Notes: generated by a model from the letters alone, not told the origin. A DNA stretch of 64,000 nt from Myxococcales bacterium (GCA_016707895.1 JADJGV010000034.1:877545-941544); one strand, 5' to 3'. Shown: positions 25,676 to 34,943, numbered from the stretch's first letter. Numbers and translations: made by a program.

Positions 25676-27901
25676 CTACCCGGCCGCGAGGTCGCCGGTG
25701 GCCCAGCCGGTGAAGACCCGCGCGCCGGCGGCGGCGAACGCGGGGTCGTCCGACGCGACGCCCGCCGCGGCCAGCTCGAGCCCGCGCAGGTACGGCGCCA
25801 GGCGTGCGGCGAGCCCGCCGTCGACCGTCGCGACCTGCGCGCGGGCCCACGGGCCGAAAGCCGCCGCGCGATCGGACAGCGCCAGGTAGAACACCAGCTG
25901 CCGCCAGGCGTACGCGGCGTTCTTGCGGCGGATCAACGCCTCGTGACGGGTCCGGGTCGGGATGCGCAGCTCGCGGACGATCCAGCGCCACGTCCGCTCG
26001 GCGAGCGCGCCGAGCTCCGGCGCCAGCGCCGCTCGCGCCGCCGGCTGCGCGAACACCAGCGCCAGGTTGTGGGTCGTGAGGATCTGGCTCTGCTCGATGA
26101 TCGCGCCGTTGCCCGCGACGCCGCTGAGCGACGGCGCGATCCGCGCGGCGCGGTCGCGGCACAGCGCGGCAAACGCGTCGGCGAGGCGGCCCGAGGTCGG
26201 CAAGGTCGCGACCGCGCGCGCGTCGATCGCGAAGTAGCGCGCGTACAGCGTGCCGGTGAACACCTCCGCCGCCAGGCGGGCCGACTTCGCGAACTTCTCG
26301 GTGAACGAGCCCATGAAGATGTCGGCCGCCAGCTCTTCGACGAACGGCGGCCGGGTCGGCGCGGTGCCCGCGAGCGCGGCGAGCTCGACGATCAGCTTGT
26401 TGGGCATGATCGTGTGCGGGAAGCCGCGCACCGCCGCGGCGCCGACCTGGCTGAACACCGCGGTCGCGACGTCGTGGAGCGCCGCCGGCTCGCCCGCGCG
26501 TGCCACCAGGGTCGCGATCCACGGCACCTCCTCGAGCCGCACCTGGTGCTGGTAGTGCAGGAGCAGGAGCCCGCGGCGGGCCCGGAACGCGGCGTACAGC
26601 GCGGTGTAAAGCGCGCGCGCCGTCGGATCGGCGAACGCCACGGCGCGGACCTGCGCGGTCACCTGCTGGACGACCCGCGCGAGCTCCTCGGCCGACGGGA
26701 TCACGCCGCGATCGACCAGGGTATCGAGCGGCGCGTCCCAGCTCCGCGCGACCTTGGCGGCGAAGTAGCTCGGCAGCGCCGCGCCGGGCGGCACGCGGAA
26801 GCGCGCGGCCTCGGTGGCGTCGAGCGGGGCCATCACGTCCTCGAGCGCGAGCCCGCCGTCGCGGGGCAGGGCGCTCAGCCGGTCCACCAGCGCGCGGCGC
26901 AGCGTCTTGTGCAACGGCGCGGCCACCGCGCGGGCCTCGTCGGCGCGGCGCGCGGCCAGCGCCGCGCTCCCCGGGGCGCCGTGGGCGGTCACGTAGCAGG
27001 CCAGCGCCCGCCGGAGCGACGCGTCCGCGGCCAGCGCGTCGCGATCGTCCGCGCCGCGGGCCAGCCGGTCGACCACGCCGGCGACCTCGCGCGCCCGCCG
27101 CGTCGGCGGCGCGCCCGCGCGCCGGACCTCGGCCGCCAGCGCCGCTACCTCGGCGTCCCAGCCGGTGGGGCGTCGGCCGCCGAGCGCGGCGCCGTGGACC
27201 GCGCCGTCGACCAGCCGCGGCAGCGGGCCGTCGACGGTCGCGGCCAGGAGCGCCATGGCGCGATCGCGGAGCGGCGTCCACACCTGCAGCGCGGCGTGCT
27301 GGGCTTCGAGGCGGGTCTGGCGGCGCGCGACGTCGAGCCCGTCCACCGTCGGGCCGACGTCCTGCAACCGCACGCCGCGGGCCAGCGGGCGCGGGCCGTC
27401 GGCCGGGCGCGGATAGAACCGCAGCGCGTGCATCCACGGCGCGAGGATCGCCAGGAGCGGGCCGCTGCCGTCGAGCCCGTGGGCCCGCAGCCACGCCACG
27501 ACCAAGAGCGCGCCCTCCTCGGGCACGTCGATGCGATACGCGCCGCTGGCCAGGAGCTCGGCTGCGCGCCCCTCGAGGTGCGCCAGGTTGAGCGCGAGCC
27601 GGGTCGCCGGCACGCGCAGCGCGGCGGCCAGCGCGACCTCCCACGGCGCCAGCGGGCCGCCCGCGTGGTAGCCGCCGGTCGCGAAGCCGCCGGTGACGAC
27701 CTCGAGCGTGACCCACGCCGGCGCCGCGGTCGGCGTGCGCGAGCCGACCGCGATCGACCCGTCGCGCATCCCGGCCAGCACCGCGCGCCAGCGCGCGACC
27801 TCGGCCGCGGCCCGGTCGCGCACCGCCGGATCGGCGTGCGCGCTGCTGGTCCGCTCGGCAGCGACCAGCTGACTCCATGCGTATTCGATGCTCACGTCCA
27901 T
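25676..27901 (-). CDS. Orphan all-helical protein, 741 aa, downstream of a tRNA-like gene
   Basis: ATG 27901 follows a GAGG ribosome site six bases upstream. No signal peptide, membrane helix or familiar domain is seen. The protein looks almost purely helical: a first half with EVALAAALRVPATRLALNLA and blocks rich in Arg/Ala, and a better conserved-looking second half with GFPHTIMPNKLIVELAALA, VEELAADIFMGSFTEKF, TGTLYARYFAIDA, GVAGNGAIIEQSQILTTHNL and RRKNAAYAWRQLVFYLALSD. These polar-aromatic motifs are not low-complexity and are unlike helical structural repeats, so they probably form a binding or catalytic site. It lies 11 bp behind the tRNA-like gene and 70 bp before the cold-shock gene on the same strand; an RNA-linked role is an inference. 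Confidence 0.85.
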   Translation of the reverse strand: MDVSIEYAWSQLVAAERTSSAHADPAVRDRAAAEVARWRAVLAGMRDGSIAVGSRTPTAAPAWVTLEVVTGGFATGGYHAGGPLAPWEVALAAALRVPATRLALNLAHLEGRAAELLASGAYRIDVPEEGALLVVAWLRAHGLDGSGPLLAILAPWMHALRFYPRPADGPRPLARGVRLQDVGPTVDGLDVARRQTRLEAQHAALQVWTPLRDRAMALLAATVDGPLPRLVDGAVHGAALGGRRPTGWDAEVAALAAEVRRAGAPPTRRAREVAGVVDRLARGADDRDALAADASLRRALACYVTAHGAPGSAALAARRADEARAVAAPLHKTLRRALVDRLSALPRDGGLALEDVMAPLDATEAARFRVPPGAALPSYFAAKVARSWDAPLDTLVDRGVIPSAEELARVVQQVTAQVRAVAFADPTARALYTALYAAFRARRGLLLLHYQHQVRLEEVPWIATLVARAGEPAALHDVATAVFSQVGAAAVRGFPHTIMPNKLIVELAALAGTAPTRPPFVEELAADIFMGSFTEKFAKSARLAAEVFTGTLYARYFAIDARAVATLPTSGRLADAFAALCRDRAARIAPSLSGVAGNGAIIEQSQILTTHNLALVFAQPAARAALAPELGALAERTWRWIVRELRIPTRTRHEALIRRKNAAYAWRQLVFYLALSDRAAAFGPWARAQVATVDGGLAARLAPYLRGLELAAAGVASDDPAFAAAGARVFTGWATGDLAAG

Positions 27902-27912
27902 GACAGGCCTCG

Positions 27913-27984
27913 ACCTGGTGGCACGACTTGCACGTGCGCCCGCCCGGTATCAAGCCGGGTGCTCTGCTGCTGAGCTACACCAGG
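27913..27984 (-). tRNA. Atypical tRNA-like gene, anticodon UGA
   Basis: Read on the minus strand, 72 bases fold into a full cloverleaf: acceptor CCTGGTG/CACCAGG (7 bp), T8-A9, D stem GCTC/GAGC, anticodon stem CCCGG/CCGGG with loop CTTGATA, five-base variable region ending in C48 (able to pair with G15), and T stem GCACG/CGTGC with loop TGCAAGT. All stems are fully paired. Oddities: the D-loop is only AGCAGCA with no G18-G19; position 55 is G not U; position 37 is U not a purine; U73 discriminator; CCA not encoded. Anticodon UGA would read serine UCA, but serine tRNAs carry a long variable arm, which is absent. The gene ends 11 bp before the ATG of the 741-aa gene. It could be a functional unusual tRNA, a tRNA mimic or a leader element. 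Confidence 0.7.
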
Positions 27985-28237
27985 GCACGAGGCTGTGGCC
28001 TCGCGATCCGCGCGCGGTGGCTGCCCCGCAGCCACACCACGCACCGATGCACGCTAGCTAACACGACGCCCGGCGCGCACGCGAGCGAAATCGCCGCGCC
28101 GGTCGCCGGTGGCGCGTCGCGGCAGAAGGCGGCAGCGGTGGGCGCGGCGCGGGACGAACGGCCGGCCGGCACTCCATCCACGCGTCGACGGCGGGCCCGG
28201 GGAATGGACCTCGGGCCACGCCGCCTTGGAGCCACCC

Positions 28238-30139
28238 ATGCAACGCACCATCCTCCTCTCCGTGCTCGCCGCCGCCGCCACCGTCGGCGCCGCCGGCACC
28301 GCCCGCGCCCAGAGCGCGACCGTCGAGTGCTACTTCTCGCCCGCGAGCACGCTCGCCCCGCTGGCGACCGCTGGCGCCAACGGCTCGTTCGCCGCCAACG
28401 GCGGCGCGACGATCGCGGGCTACCAGCCGTACTACGAGACGACCTACGCGATCGACGTCGGCGTCTGGGTCGACGACGCGTTCCTCGCCACCACCCCCGA
28501 CGCTGCGTCGCTGGCGCTGCGGTACTTCGAGCACGCCAACTGCGTGTTCGCCGCCGGCGCGAACCAGGACACCGGCGACGGCGTCAACGAGGCATCGCTG
28601 CGCCTGGCCGGCAACCGCATCCGCTACTACGCGCACACGACGCCCAACGCGCCCGGCTCGACCGCGCCGTGGGGCCAGCAGTACAACTGGGACTGGGCGC
28701 AGGCGATGAAGGGGATGAGCGGCATCCCCAAGGTCAACATCCTGTTCACGACCAACCTGGCCGCCGATGCCAACGCCGCCGGCGCCTACAACCGGCTGAC
28801 CTGGGGCGGCGCGGCGAACGGCATCGGCCAGGGCAACGCGATCATCGCCGTCGATCCCGCCTGGTTCCAGAACGGCATGACCTCGGGCATCTTGCGCGAC
28901 CTCGCCGAGGACTGGTGGGGGCTGATCGCCGCCCACGAGGCCGGGCACGCGCTCGGCGGCGTCCACCTGCCGACGCAGTACGACACGATGTGCTGCGACA
29001 CCCCGGCCAACAACTACCCCGGCAGCGTCATGGGCACGACCCCGTCCGAGGACTTCACGGTGGCGCAGTCGACGTGGGACCTGATCACGGCGAACGACGC
29101 CAGCGACGTCGACAGCTACAGCGACCCGTACAAGACCACGGCCAACCCGGTGACCAACGTCACCTGGAGCTTCGACGACATCTCCGACTTCCTGTTCGAT
29201 CGCGCCGGCGGTGACGTCTGGGTCGCGCCGTCGACCGGGGCGTCGTTCCTGGCGCGGACGCTGCGCCACGACTGGTTCTGCATCAACAGCGAGACCTGCC
29301 TGACCGGCGACGTCAACGGCGACGGCCGCGCCGATCTGATCGCGTTCACCCGCGGCACCACCGGCGACGTCTACGTCGCGCTCGGCACCGCCAACGGCGG
29401 CTTCGCCGGCACCGGCATCAAGTGGCACGACTTCTTCGCGATCAACAGCGAGACGCCGCTCGTCGGCGACTGGAACGGCGACGGCAAGGACGACATCGCG
29501 GCGTTCACCGGCGGCACCACCGGCGACGTCTACGTCGCGCTGTCGACCGGCAGCTCGTTCAGCGGCACCGGCGTGGTGTGGCACACGTACTTCGCCCCCA
29601 ACGGCGAGGTGCCGCTGGCCGGCGACTGGAACGGCGACGGCAAGGACGACATCGCCGGGCTCACCCGCGGCACCACCGGCGACGTCTTCGTCGCGCTGTC
29701 GAGCGGCGCCGGCTTCGGCGCCCGCACCAAGTGGCACGAGTTCTTCAGCATCAACAGCGAGATGCCGCTGGCTGGCGACTGGAACGGCGACGGCAAGGAC
29801 GACCTCGCGACCTTGACCCGCGGCACCACCGGCGACGTCTACGTCACCTTCTCGACCGGCGCGGCCTTCAACGGCACCGGCCTCAAGTGGCATGACTTCT
29901 TCTGCATCAACGCCGAGGTGCCGTTCGCCGGCGACGTCAACCACGACGGCAAGGACGATCTGGTGTCGTTCGCCCGCGACGCCGGCGGTCACGTCTACGC
30001 CGCGCGCTCGAACGGCGCCGCCTTCGTCGGCACCAACTGGGTGTGGACCACCGGCCTGTGCATCGGCGACGACGTCTGCGGGCTGGCCGACGTCACCGGC
30101 GACGGCCGCGCCGACGCCCTGGCGTTCGGCCGCAACTGA
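28238..30139 (+). CDS. Secreted metzincin metalloprotease with FG-GAP/VCBS-like repeats, 633 aa
   Basis: Signal peptide MQRTILLSVLAAAATVGAAG ending at ARA-Q. A zinc protease domain spans about 25-330: HEAGHALGGVH at 233-243 is the HExxHxxGxxH metzincin site and GSVMG near 263-267 is the Met-turn. From about 345 to the end come six repeats of about 54 residues, each with a core such as GDWNGDGKDDIAAF and GTTGDVYVALSTG (cores at about 29306, 29467, 29629, 29776, 29932 and 30091), a calcium-binding-type FG-GAP/VCBS pattern; DNA of the repeats is also similar, so they arose by recent duplication. Ribosome site GGAG precedes ATG 28238. Likely an extracellular protease with a repeat adhesion tail. 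Confidence 0.93.
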   Translation: MQRTILLSVLAAAATVGAAGTARAQSATVECYFSPASTLAPLATAGANGSFAANGGATIAGYQPYYETTYAIDVGVWVDDAFLATTPDAASLALRYFEHANCVFAAGANQDTGDGVNEASLRLAGNRIRYYAHTTPNAPGSTAPWGQQYNWDWAQAMKGMSGIPKVNILFTTNLAADANAAGAYNRLTWGGAANGIGQGNAIIAVDPAWFQNGMTSGILRDLAEDWWGLIAAHEAGHALGGVHLPTQYDTMCCDTPANNYPGSVMGTTPSEDFTVAQSTWDLITANDASDVDSYSDPYKTTANPVTNVTWSFDDISDFLFDRAGGDVWVAPSTGASFLARTLRHDWFCINSETCLTGDVNGDGRADLIAFTRGTTGDVYVALGTANGGFAGTGIKWHDFFAINSETPLVGDWNGDGKDDIAAFTGGTTGDVYVALSTGSSFSGTGVVWHTYFAPNGEVPLAGDWNGDGKDDIAGLTRGTTGDVFVALSSGAGFGARTKWHEFFSINSEMPLAGDWNGDGKDDLATLTRGTTGDVYVTFSTGAAFNGTGLKWHDFFCINAEVPFAGDVNHDGKDDLVSFARDAGGHVYAARSNGAAFVGTNWVWTTGLCIGDDVCGLADVTGDGRADALAFGRN

Positions 30140-30145
30140 GTTCCT

Positions 30146-30192
30146 GGAGGGCGTGTCGCCACGCCCTCCCCCGTCGGGTCATGCCCCGACGG
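30146..30192 (+). terminator. Tandem hairpins after the metalloprotease gene
   Basis: Two adjacent perfect hairpins: GGAGGGCGTG/CACGCCCTCC with a TCGC loop (30146-30169), and CCGTCGGG/CCCGACGG with a six-base loop (30171-30192). They lie seven bases after the stop at 30139 and before the convergent DUF4132 gene. No T-run follows, as is common in GC-rich genomes, so termination strength is uncertain; they might also protect the 3' end. Confidence 0.65.
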
Positions 30193-30290
30193 GGCCCCCT
30201 CCCAAGACGCGAAACGCCTGGCGCATGGGTCGGTGCTCGGCCGAAGGACTTACAGGCTCTGAATCTCAGGGGGCTGGGTCGCCCACCCCC

Positions 30291-33200
30291 TCAGGCGCGG
30301 CGCAGCGCCTCGAGGTCGCGGATCAGCTCGGAGTAGGCGACCGGGTCGACGTCGCCGAAGGTCGCGCCGGCCGAGAGGTGGAGCTCGCCGAGCGTCTGGG
30401 GTCGCGCACCGTCGGCGAGGTCGGCGATCTCGAAGCCCGGCGACAGCTCGATGGTGGCCACGGCCACGCCGCCGCGGGTCGCGACGGTCCGCCGGTACGC
30501 GGCGACGCTGCCCGGGCTGCTGCGCTCGAACCCGCGCGCCTCCAGGACGCCGAGCAGCGTGACGGTCGGCACGCCGAGGCCGGCGAAGCGCGACGAGCGC
30601 GCGGCCGCCACCTCGGTCGGCGGGCACGCGTAGGTCTCGCGCGTCAGCTGGGCGAAGGGCTGGATGAGCTCGTAGTCGGCGAACACCCCGGCCCAGGCGC
30701 GCACGTCGTCCGCGAGCTCGAGCGGATGCGCCACGCTGACCCGGCAGGCCGGCCCCAGCGTGAGCAGCGCGTCGTCGACGGTGGCGAACGTACCGTCCTC
30801 GGCGACGCGGTAGGTCGCGGCGCGGTCGCCATCGACGGCGCGCCACACCAGCGCGCGCGCGAGCGCGGCCAGCAGCGGATGCGCCACGACGCGCTGCTGG
30901 AAGTCCGGCAGGCTCCAGCGTCGGCCGCGCACCATCGCGTGCTCGAGGCGCCGGAGCTGGCGATCCGCGGTGGCGGCGGCGTCGGCCTTGAGCGCCTTGA
31001 GTCGCGCGAGCGCCGCGTCGGCCAGCGCCGGGTCGTCGTCCTTGGTCTTGCGCGGCAGGCCGCGGAGCGTGGTGCCGCGCTCGTCCTTGACGACCAGGGC
31101 GAGCCCGGCGTCCAGCGACGCCGTGAAGGTCCGCGCGCCGAACGACACCCGCAGGCGCCCGTCGCCATCGAGCCCGAGGTCGGGCACGGTGCGATCTTCC
31201 AGCGCGTCGCGGTCGAGCCCCCGCGCCGCGGCGGCTTCGTCGAGCAGCGCGTTGACCACGCCGCGCAGGTCGTGGAACCGCGACGTCGCGGCGATGTGGC
31301 CGAGGTGCATGATCGCCGCGTCGCTGGCCAGCGCGGCGAGCGCCACGCAGGCGCGCTCGGCCTTGGCCTTGTCGCGCCGCGCCCAGTCCCGCGCCAGGGC
31401 GGGCAGGCGTCGCTCGCTCTCGGGGCTGGGGAAGTAGACGACGGCGTGCAGCATCCACGCGTGGCGCCCGGGGCTGTCGGCCAGGAGCCACTGCTCGAGG
31501 AGGCCATGGGCGAACGCCCCGAGCGACGCCAGATCGAGCGCGGCGAGGCGCGCCAGCCCTGGATACGGCGCGTCGAGGGAAGAGATCGAGACCATCTCGA
31601 CCAGCGCGGCGATCGCCGGCGCTGGCAGGGGTTCGCCGCTCGCCAGGCGCACGCGCGGCAGCCGCTCCAGCCGCAGGAACGCGGGCAGCTTGGGCGGCGC
31701 CAAGCGCACGCGCAGCGGATCGCGCTCGAGCAGCGCGTCGATGACGCCGGCCGCGTCGGCGCCGTAGCGCGCGGCGGCGGCGGTGACGACGGCGGCGTGC
31801 CCGGCGGTCGCGAGGAAGGCCAGCGCCGCCTCGGCGTCGTCGCGATCCGGCCCCAGCGCCCCCACCGCGGCGGGGATCAAGCCGAGCGCGGCGGTCTCGG
31901 CGTGCGCCGCCAGCCAGGCGCGCGCCGCGCGGCGGTGGGCCTTGCGCCGCGCCGCGATGCGCGCGAACAGCGGGGCCGCCCGCGGCGACACGAAGCTCAC
32001 GATGGCCGCCAGGAAGTCGTCGGCGCCTTCGTAGTCGAGGTTGCCGAGCCGGTCCTTGTGCAGGAAGCCAGGGAGGGCCGCCAGCCCGTGGCGTGCCACC
32101 CAGGCGACCGCCTCCGTGTCGAGCCACCCGCCCCCCTGGTTCCAGGTGTCGAGGCTGAGCCGGGCAGGGCGCGCGTCGTCGTCGCGCTCGTGGTCGTGGG
32201 CAGCGGGGGGCAGTTCGACGTGCTCCTCGAGGCCCGGCAACAGCGCGACACCCTCGAGCACGCGCCCCTTGGGGGGCGGCTGGCGCCACGGCCGCTCGCG
32301 CAGCACCGCTGGCAGCGCCACCTCGGGAGCCGGCGCCGTATCGTCACCGGCGGCGGCCGTGACGACGCGCTTGGCCAGCGCCTTGCCCTTGGGGCCGGTG
32401 GCCAGCGCCTCGGCCAGCTCGGGATGATCCTGGAAGTAGCCGGCGACGATCGCGTTGAGGATGGGGTGCCCCGCGTAGGCCGCGAGGATCCGCGCCGCGG
32501 CCTCGCTCGCGAAGCAGGTCAGCGCCGTCGCCAGGTCGCGTGGCGGGGTCTTTAGGACCGGGCCGTAGCCGGGCTTGGCGAGCGCCCCGGGGATCGCGGC
32601 GCCGAGGAGCGCCAGCGCGTCCGCCTCCGGCACGCTGACGGCGATCTCCGCGGCGTAGAGCCCCAGCGTGAATGGCGCGACGCTCCCGCCGAAGCGGCGT
32701 ACCAGCGCGGGCTCGCGGCAACAGCTGAGCAGGAACTCGACGTCGCGCCGCGGGTCGTCGGGCGGCTCGCCGAGCCAGGCCGTCAGCGCCGCGTCGCCCC
32801 AAGGCTCGTCGGGGAACGCGTACGCCAGGTGCGCCGCGATCCACGGCGCGGCGCCGGCGCCGAGCGCGCGCGCGCGGTCCCGCGCGGCCGCGTAGTCCGC
32901 GTCGCGCGCTGCGCACACCGCGCTGCGGATCGGGCGCCACGCCTCGCCGACCCACGAGGCCTTCGTCGCGTCCTTGCGGAGGTAGATCTCCTGGGTCCAG
33001 TTGCCGGGCGAGTCGACGCTCAGGTCGAGCGCGAGGCGCGCCGCCTCGACCAGATCGGCGACGCCGCGGGCCTCTGCCAGCGCCGGCGCGATGGGCAGGT
33101 CGCGATCCAGCCGATGCGCCATGCACATGAACGCCGCCAGCGTCTCGAGGCTGGCGTCGGCCAGCCGCGCGCGCGTCAGGTCGTCGATCAGCGCATGGGC

Positions 33201-33398
33201 CGCGGCCCGCAGCGGCGCGAGCTCGGGCAGGTAGCTCGACTGGACGCCGCGCGCCAGCGCCGCGCGATACGTGAACCGCCCGTGCGTGAGCTTGGCGCGC
33301 AGCGCCTCGATCGGCTTGCGCGCGGGCGCGGCGATCGTCGCCGGGATGGCCCGGCGTGGCCTGAGCGAGCGCAGCACCGCGTCCGGGATCGTCTGCAT
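30291..33398 (-). CDS. DUF4132 domain protein, 1035 aa (no WGR domain)
   Basis: The C-terminal part shows DUF4132 (PF13569): ADRQLRRLEHAMVRGRRWS, LPDFQQRVVAHPLLAALARALVW split over residues about 820-860, followed by HPLELADDVRAWAGVFADYELIQPFAQL in pieces and TRETYACPP. Upstream is a long helical, armadillo/HEAT-like region with repeated Ala/Leu helices (e.g. AARILAAYAGHPILNAIVAG, FLATAGHAAVVTAAAARYG). Many relatives have an N-terminal WGR domain and are linked to MolR/YehI-type proteins; none is present here. ATG 33398 was chosen; ATG 33482 would add 28 Arg-rich residues. Function unknown; neighbours give no hint. Confidence 0.88.
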   Translation of the reverse strand: MQTIPDAVLRSLRPRRAIPATIAAPARKPIEALRAKLTHGRFTYRAALARGVQSSYLPELAPLRAAAHALIDDLTRARLADASLETLAAFMCMAHRLDRDLPIAPALAEARGVADLVEAARLALDLSVDSPGNWTQEIYLRKDATKASWVGEAWRPIRSAVCAARDADYAAARDRARALGAGAAPWIAAHLAYAFPDEPWGDAALTAWLGEPPDDPRRDVEFLLSCCREPALVRRFGGSVAPFTLGLYAAEIAVSVPEADALALLGAAIPGALAKPGYGPVLKTPPRDLATALTCFASEAAARILAAYAGHPILNAIVAGYFQDHPELAEALATGPKGKALAKRVVTAAAGDDTAPAPEVALPAVLRERPWRQPPPKGRVLEGVALLPGLEEHVELPPAAHDHERDDDARPARLSLDTWNQGGGWLDTEAVAWVARHGLAALPGFLHKDRLGNLDYEGADDFLAAIVSFVSPRAAPLFARIAARRKAHRRAARAWLAAHAETAALGLIPAAVGALGPDRDDAEAALAFLATAGHAAVVTAAAARYGADAAGVIDALLERDPLRVRLAPPKLPAFLRLERLPRVRLASGEPLPAPAIAALVEMVSISSLDAPYPGLARLAALDLASLGAFAHGLLEQWLLADSPGRHAWMLHAVVYFPSPESERRLPALARDWARRDKAKAERACVALAALASDAAIMHLGHIAATSRFHDLRGVVNALLDEAAAARGLDRDALEDRTVPDLGLDGDGRLRVSFGARTFTASLDAGLALVVKDERGTTLRGLPRKTKDDDPALADAALARLKALKADAAATADRQLRRLEHAMVRGRRWSLPDFQQRVVAHPLLAALARALVWRAVDGDRAATYRVAEDGTFATVDDALLTLGPACRVSVAHPLELADDVRAWAGVFADYELIQPFAQLTRETYACPPTEVAAARSSRFAGLGVPTVTLLGVLEARGFERSSPGSVAAYRRTVATRGGVAVATIELSPGFEIADLADGARPQTLGELHLSAGATFGDVDPVAYSELIRDLEALRRA

Positions 33399-33612
33399 GC
33401 CAGTCCGGACTCTCGCCCATCCGGCGGCGCCGCGGAAGCGCCGCCGCGCGTCCGACGGTGCCGCGACGAGCGGCGCGACCACCGATGGCCCGCGCTCGGC
33501 CGATTCAGGCGGCGGGGGGGGGGGCGGTTAGACGGGTCACCGTGCACAGACGACCCAGCGCGAGCCAGCCCGTCGCGGCGCGCCGGCGGCGACCACGTTC
33601 AGCGCGCCGACG

Positions 33613-34929
33613 TCAGGGCCGCGGCGCTGGACCGGGGGCCGCGCAGGTGGCCTGGGCCAGCGAGCGGGCCAGGTGCTGCACCGGCGTGAACGTGGTGTCG
33701 GCGCGGGTCTGGCGGATGGCCTGCGGGAACTGCGTCGCGGCGAGGTGCTCGCCCCAGCGGACGTAGAGGCGGTTGACGAGCGGCACGCTGGCGCGCACCG
33801 CCTCGAGGCCGAGGCGCAGCGGCACCTGCGCGGGCCACAGGTACTTGGCGGCGGTGCGCGGCAGGCCCAGCGCGTCGCCGGCGCGATCGCCGAGCACGTA
33901 GCGGGTGTAGCCGATGCGCAGCGTACGCTCGAGCCGGGCCCCGCGCTGCCGCAGCCAGCCGTCGCCGGCGCGCTGCAGCGGCACGTCGGCCAGGGCCTGA
34001 CCGAGCGCCCGGGTGTCGTCGTCGGCGGGCGGGATGGTCGCCGCCATCAGGTACATGGCGCGGTTGGCGTCGTCCTCGCACGTGGGCAGGATGCGCTCGT
34101 CGACGCCGAGCAGGTAGCCGACGTAGCGCCACAGGTGCACGACGGCCTCGCGCTCGCGCTTGCTGAAGACGAAGCCGAGCGCGCGCAGGCCGAACAGGTA
34201 GATCGACGAGAACTCGAGGATCGTCGCCATCGAGTCGGCCTGGTTGAGCGGGTGGCCCCACGCGGGATCCCACTTGCCCGAGCGCAGCAGCATCGCGCGC
34301 ACCTGCGCGTGCATGACGCGCACGCGCACCGCGCTCTGCCAGCCCGCGGCGAAGCGCTCGAGGCCGCCGGGCGTGGTCACGTCCAGCCAGAACTTGCCGG
34401 TCTCGACGAGGCGCCGCGGCGTCACCCGCTCGAGCTGGCCGGTGAAGACCAGCGGCTTGGCGGCCGCGGCCCCGAGGTAGCCGCCCATGAGCGACAGGTT
34501 GCGCAGCGCCAGCTCGCCCCATGGGCCGACGCGGCGCGACACCTCGCACGCGAGCGCCAGCTTGTCGCGGTCGAGCCAGATCGGCTCGCGATCGAGCTGC
34601 GCGAACAGCGCGACCAGCGCCGCTGGGGCGTCGGCGACGGTCGCGATGCCGTGGGCCAGCGCCTGATCGAGCAGCGCGCGGCCGTGGCCGTCGGTCCTGG
34701 CTTGCGCGACCACCGCGTCGGCCAGCGGGTCACCCATGACCAGGTAGCCCTTGAGCGCCTCGACCTGCGCGTCCGTCGGGTGCGGGTCGGAGCCGACGAC
34801 CCAGCGGAACAGCTGGCGGTGCCACCGCAGCGTCGGGCGGTGGTGGTCGCCGACGCGGTCGAGCGCGGCGATCGCCGCGGCCTCGGACGGGGGCATCGGC
34901 GGGGGCATCGGGCGGGAGGCCGGGGGCAT
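33613..34929 (-). CDS. MpaB/latex-clearing (DUF2236) family heme oxygenase-like protein
   Basis: 438 residues matching the DUF2236/Lcp group (PF09995): TLRWHRQLFRWVVGSDPHP, AQVRAMLLRSGKWDPAWGHP, NQADSMATILEFSSIYLFGL, and VVHLWRYVGYLLGVDERILP then CEDDANRAMYLMAAT. These are the helices around the b-type heme in latex-clearing protein and mycophenolic acid-type MpaB enzymes, which oxidise polyisoprene or related lipids. No signal peptide is visible (N-terminus Met/Pro-rich), so it is probably cytoplasmic or peripheral. It is divergent from a TetR regulator (49 bp between) with a palindromic operator, an arrangement common for this family in other bacteria. Confidence 0.85.
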   Translation of the reverse strand: MPPASRPMPPPMPPSEAAAIAALDRVGDHHRPTLRWHRQLFRWVVGSDPHPTDAQVEALKGYLVMGDPLADAVVAQARTDGHGRALLDQALAHGIATVADAPAALVALFAQLDREPIWLDRDKLALACEVSRRVGPWGELALRNLSLMGGYLGAAAAKPLVFTGQLERVTPRRLVETGKFWLDVTTPGGLERFAAGWQSAVRVRVMHAQVRAMLLRSGKWDPAWGHPLNQADSMATILEFSSIYLFGLRALGFVFSKREREAVVHLWRYVGYLLGVDERILPTCEDDANRAMYLMAATIPPADDDTRALGQALADVPLQRAGDGWLRQRGARLERTLRIGYTRYVLGDRAGDALGLPRTAAKYLWPAQVPLRLGLEAVRASVPLVNRLYVRWGEHLAATQFPQAIRQTRADTTFTPVQHLARSLAQATCAAPGPAPRP

Positions 34930-34943
34930 GCTACAACCATAAT

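Noticed and set aside
25055..27973. 972-codon plus-strand frame over the 741-aa gene
   Set aside because: Shadow frame; starts inside the SDR gene and is low-complexity Arg/Gln.
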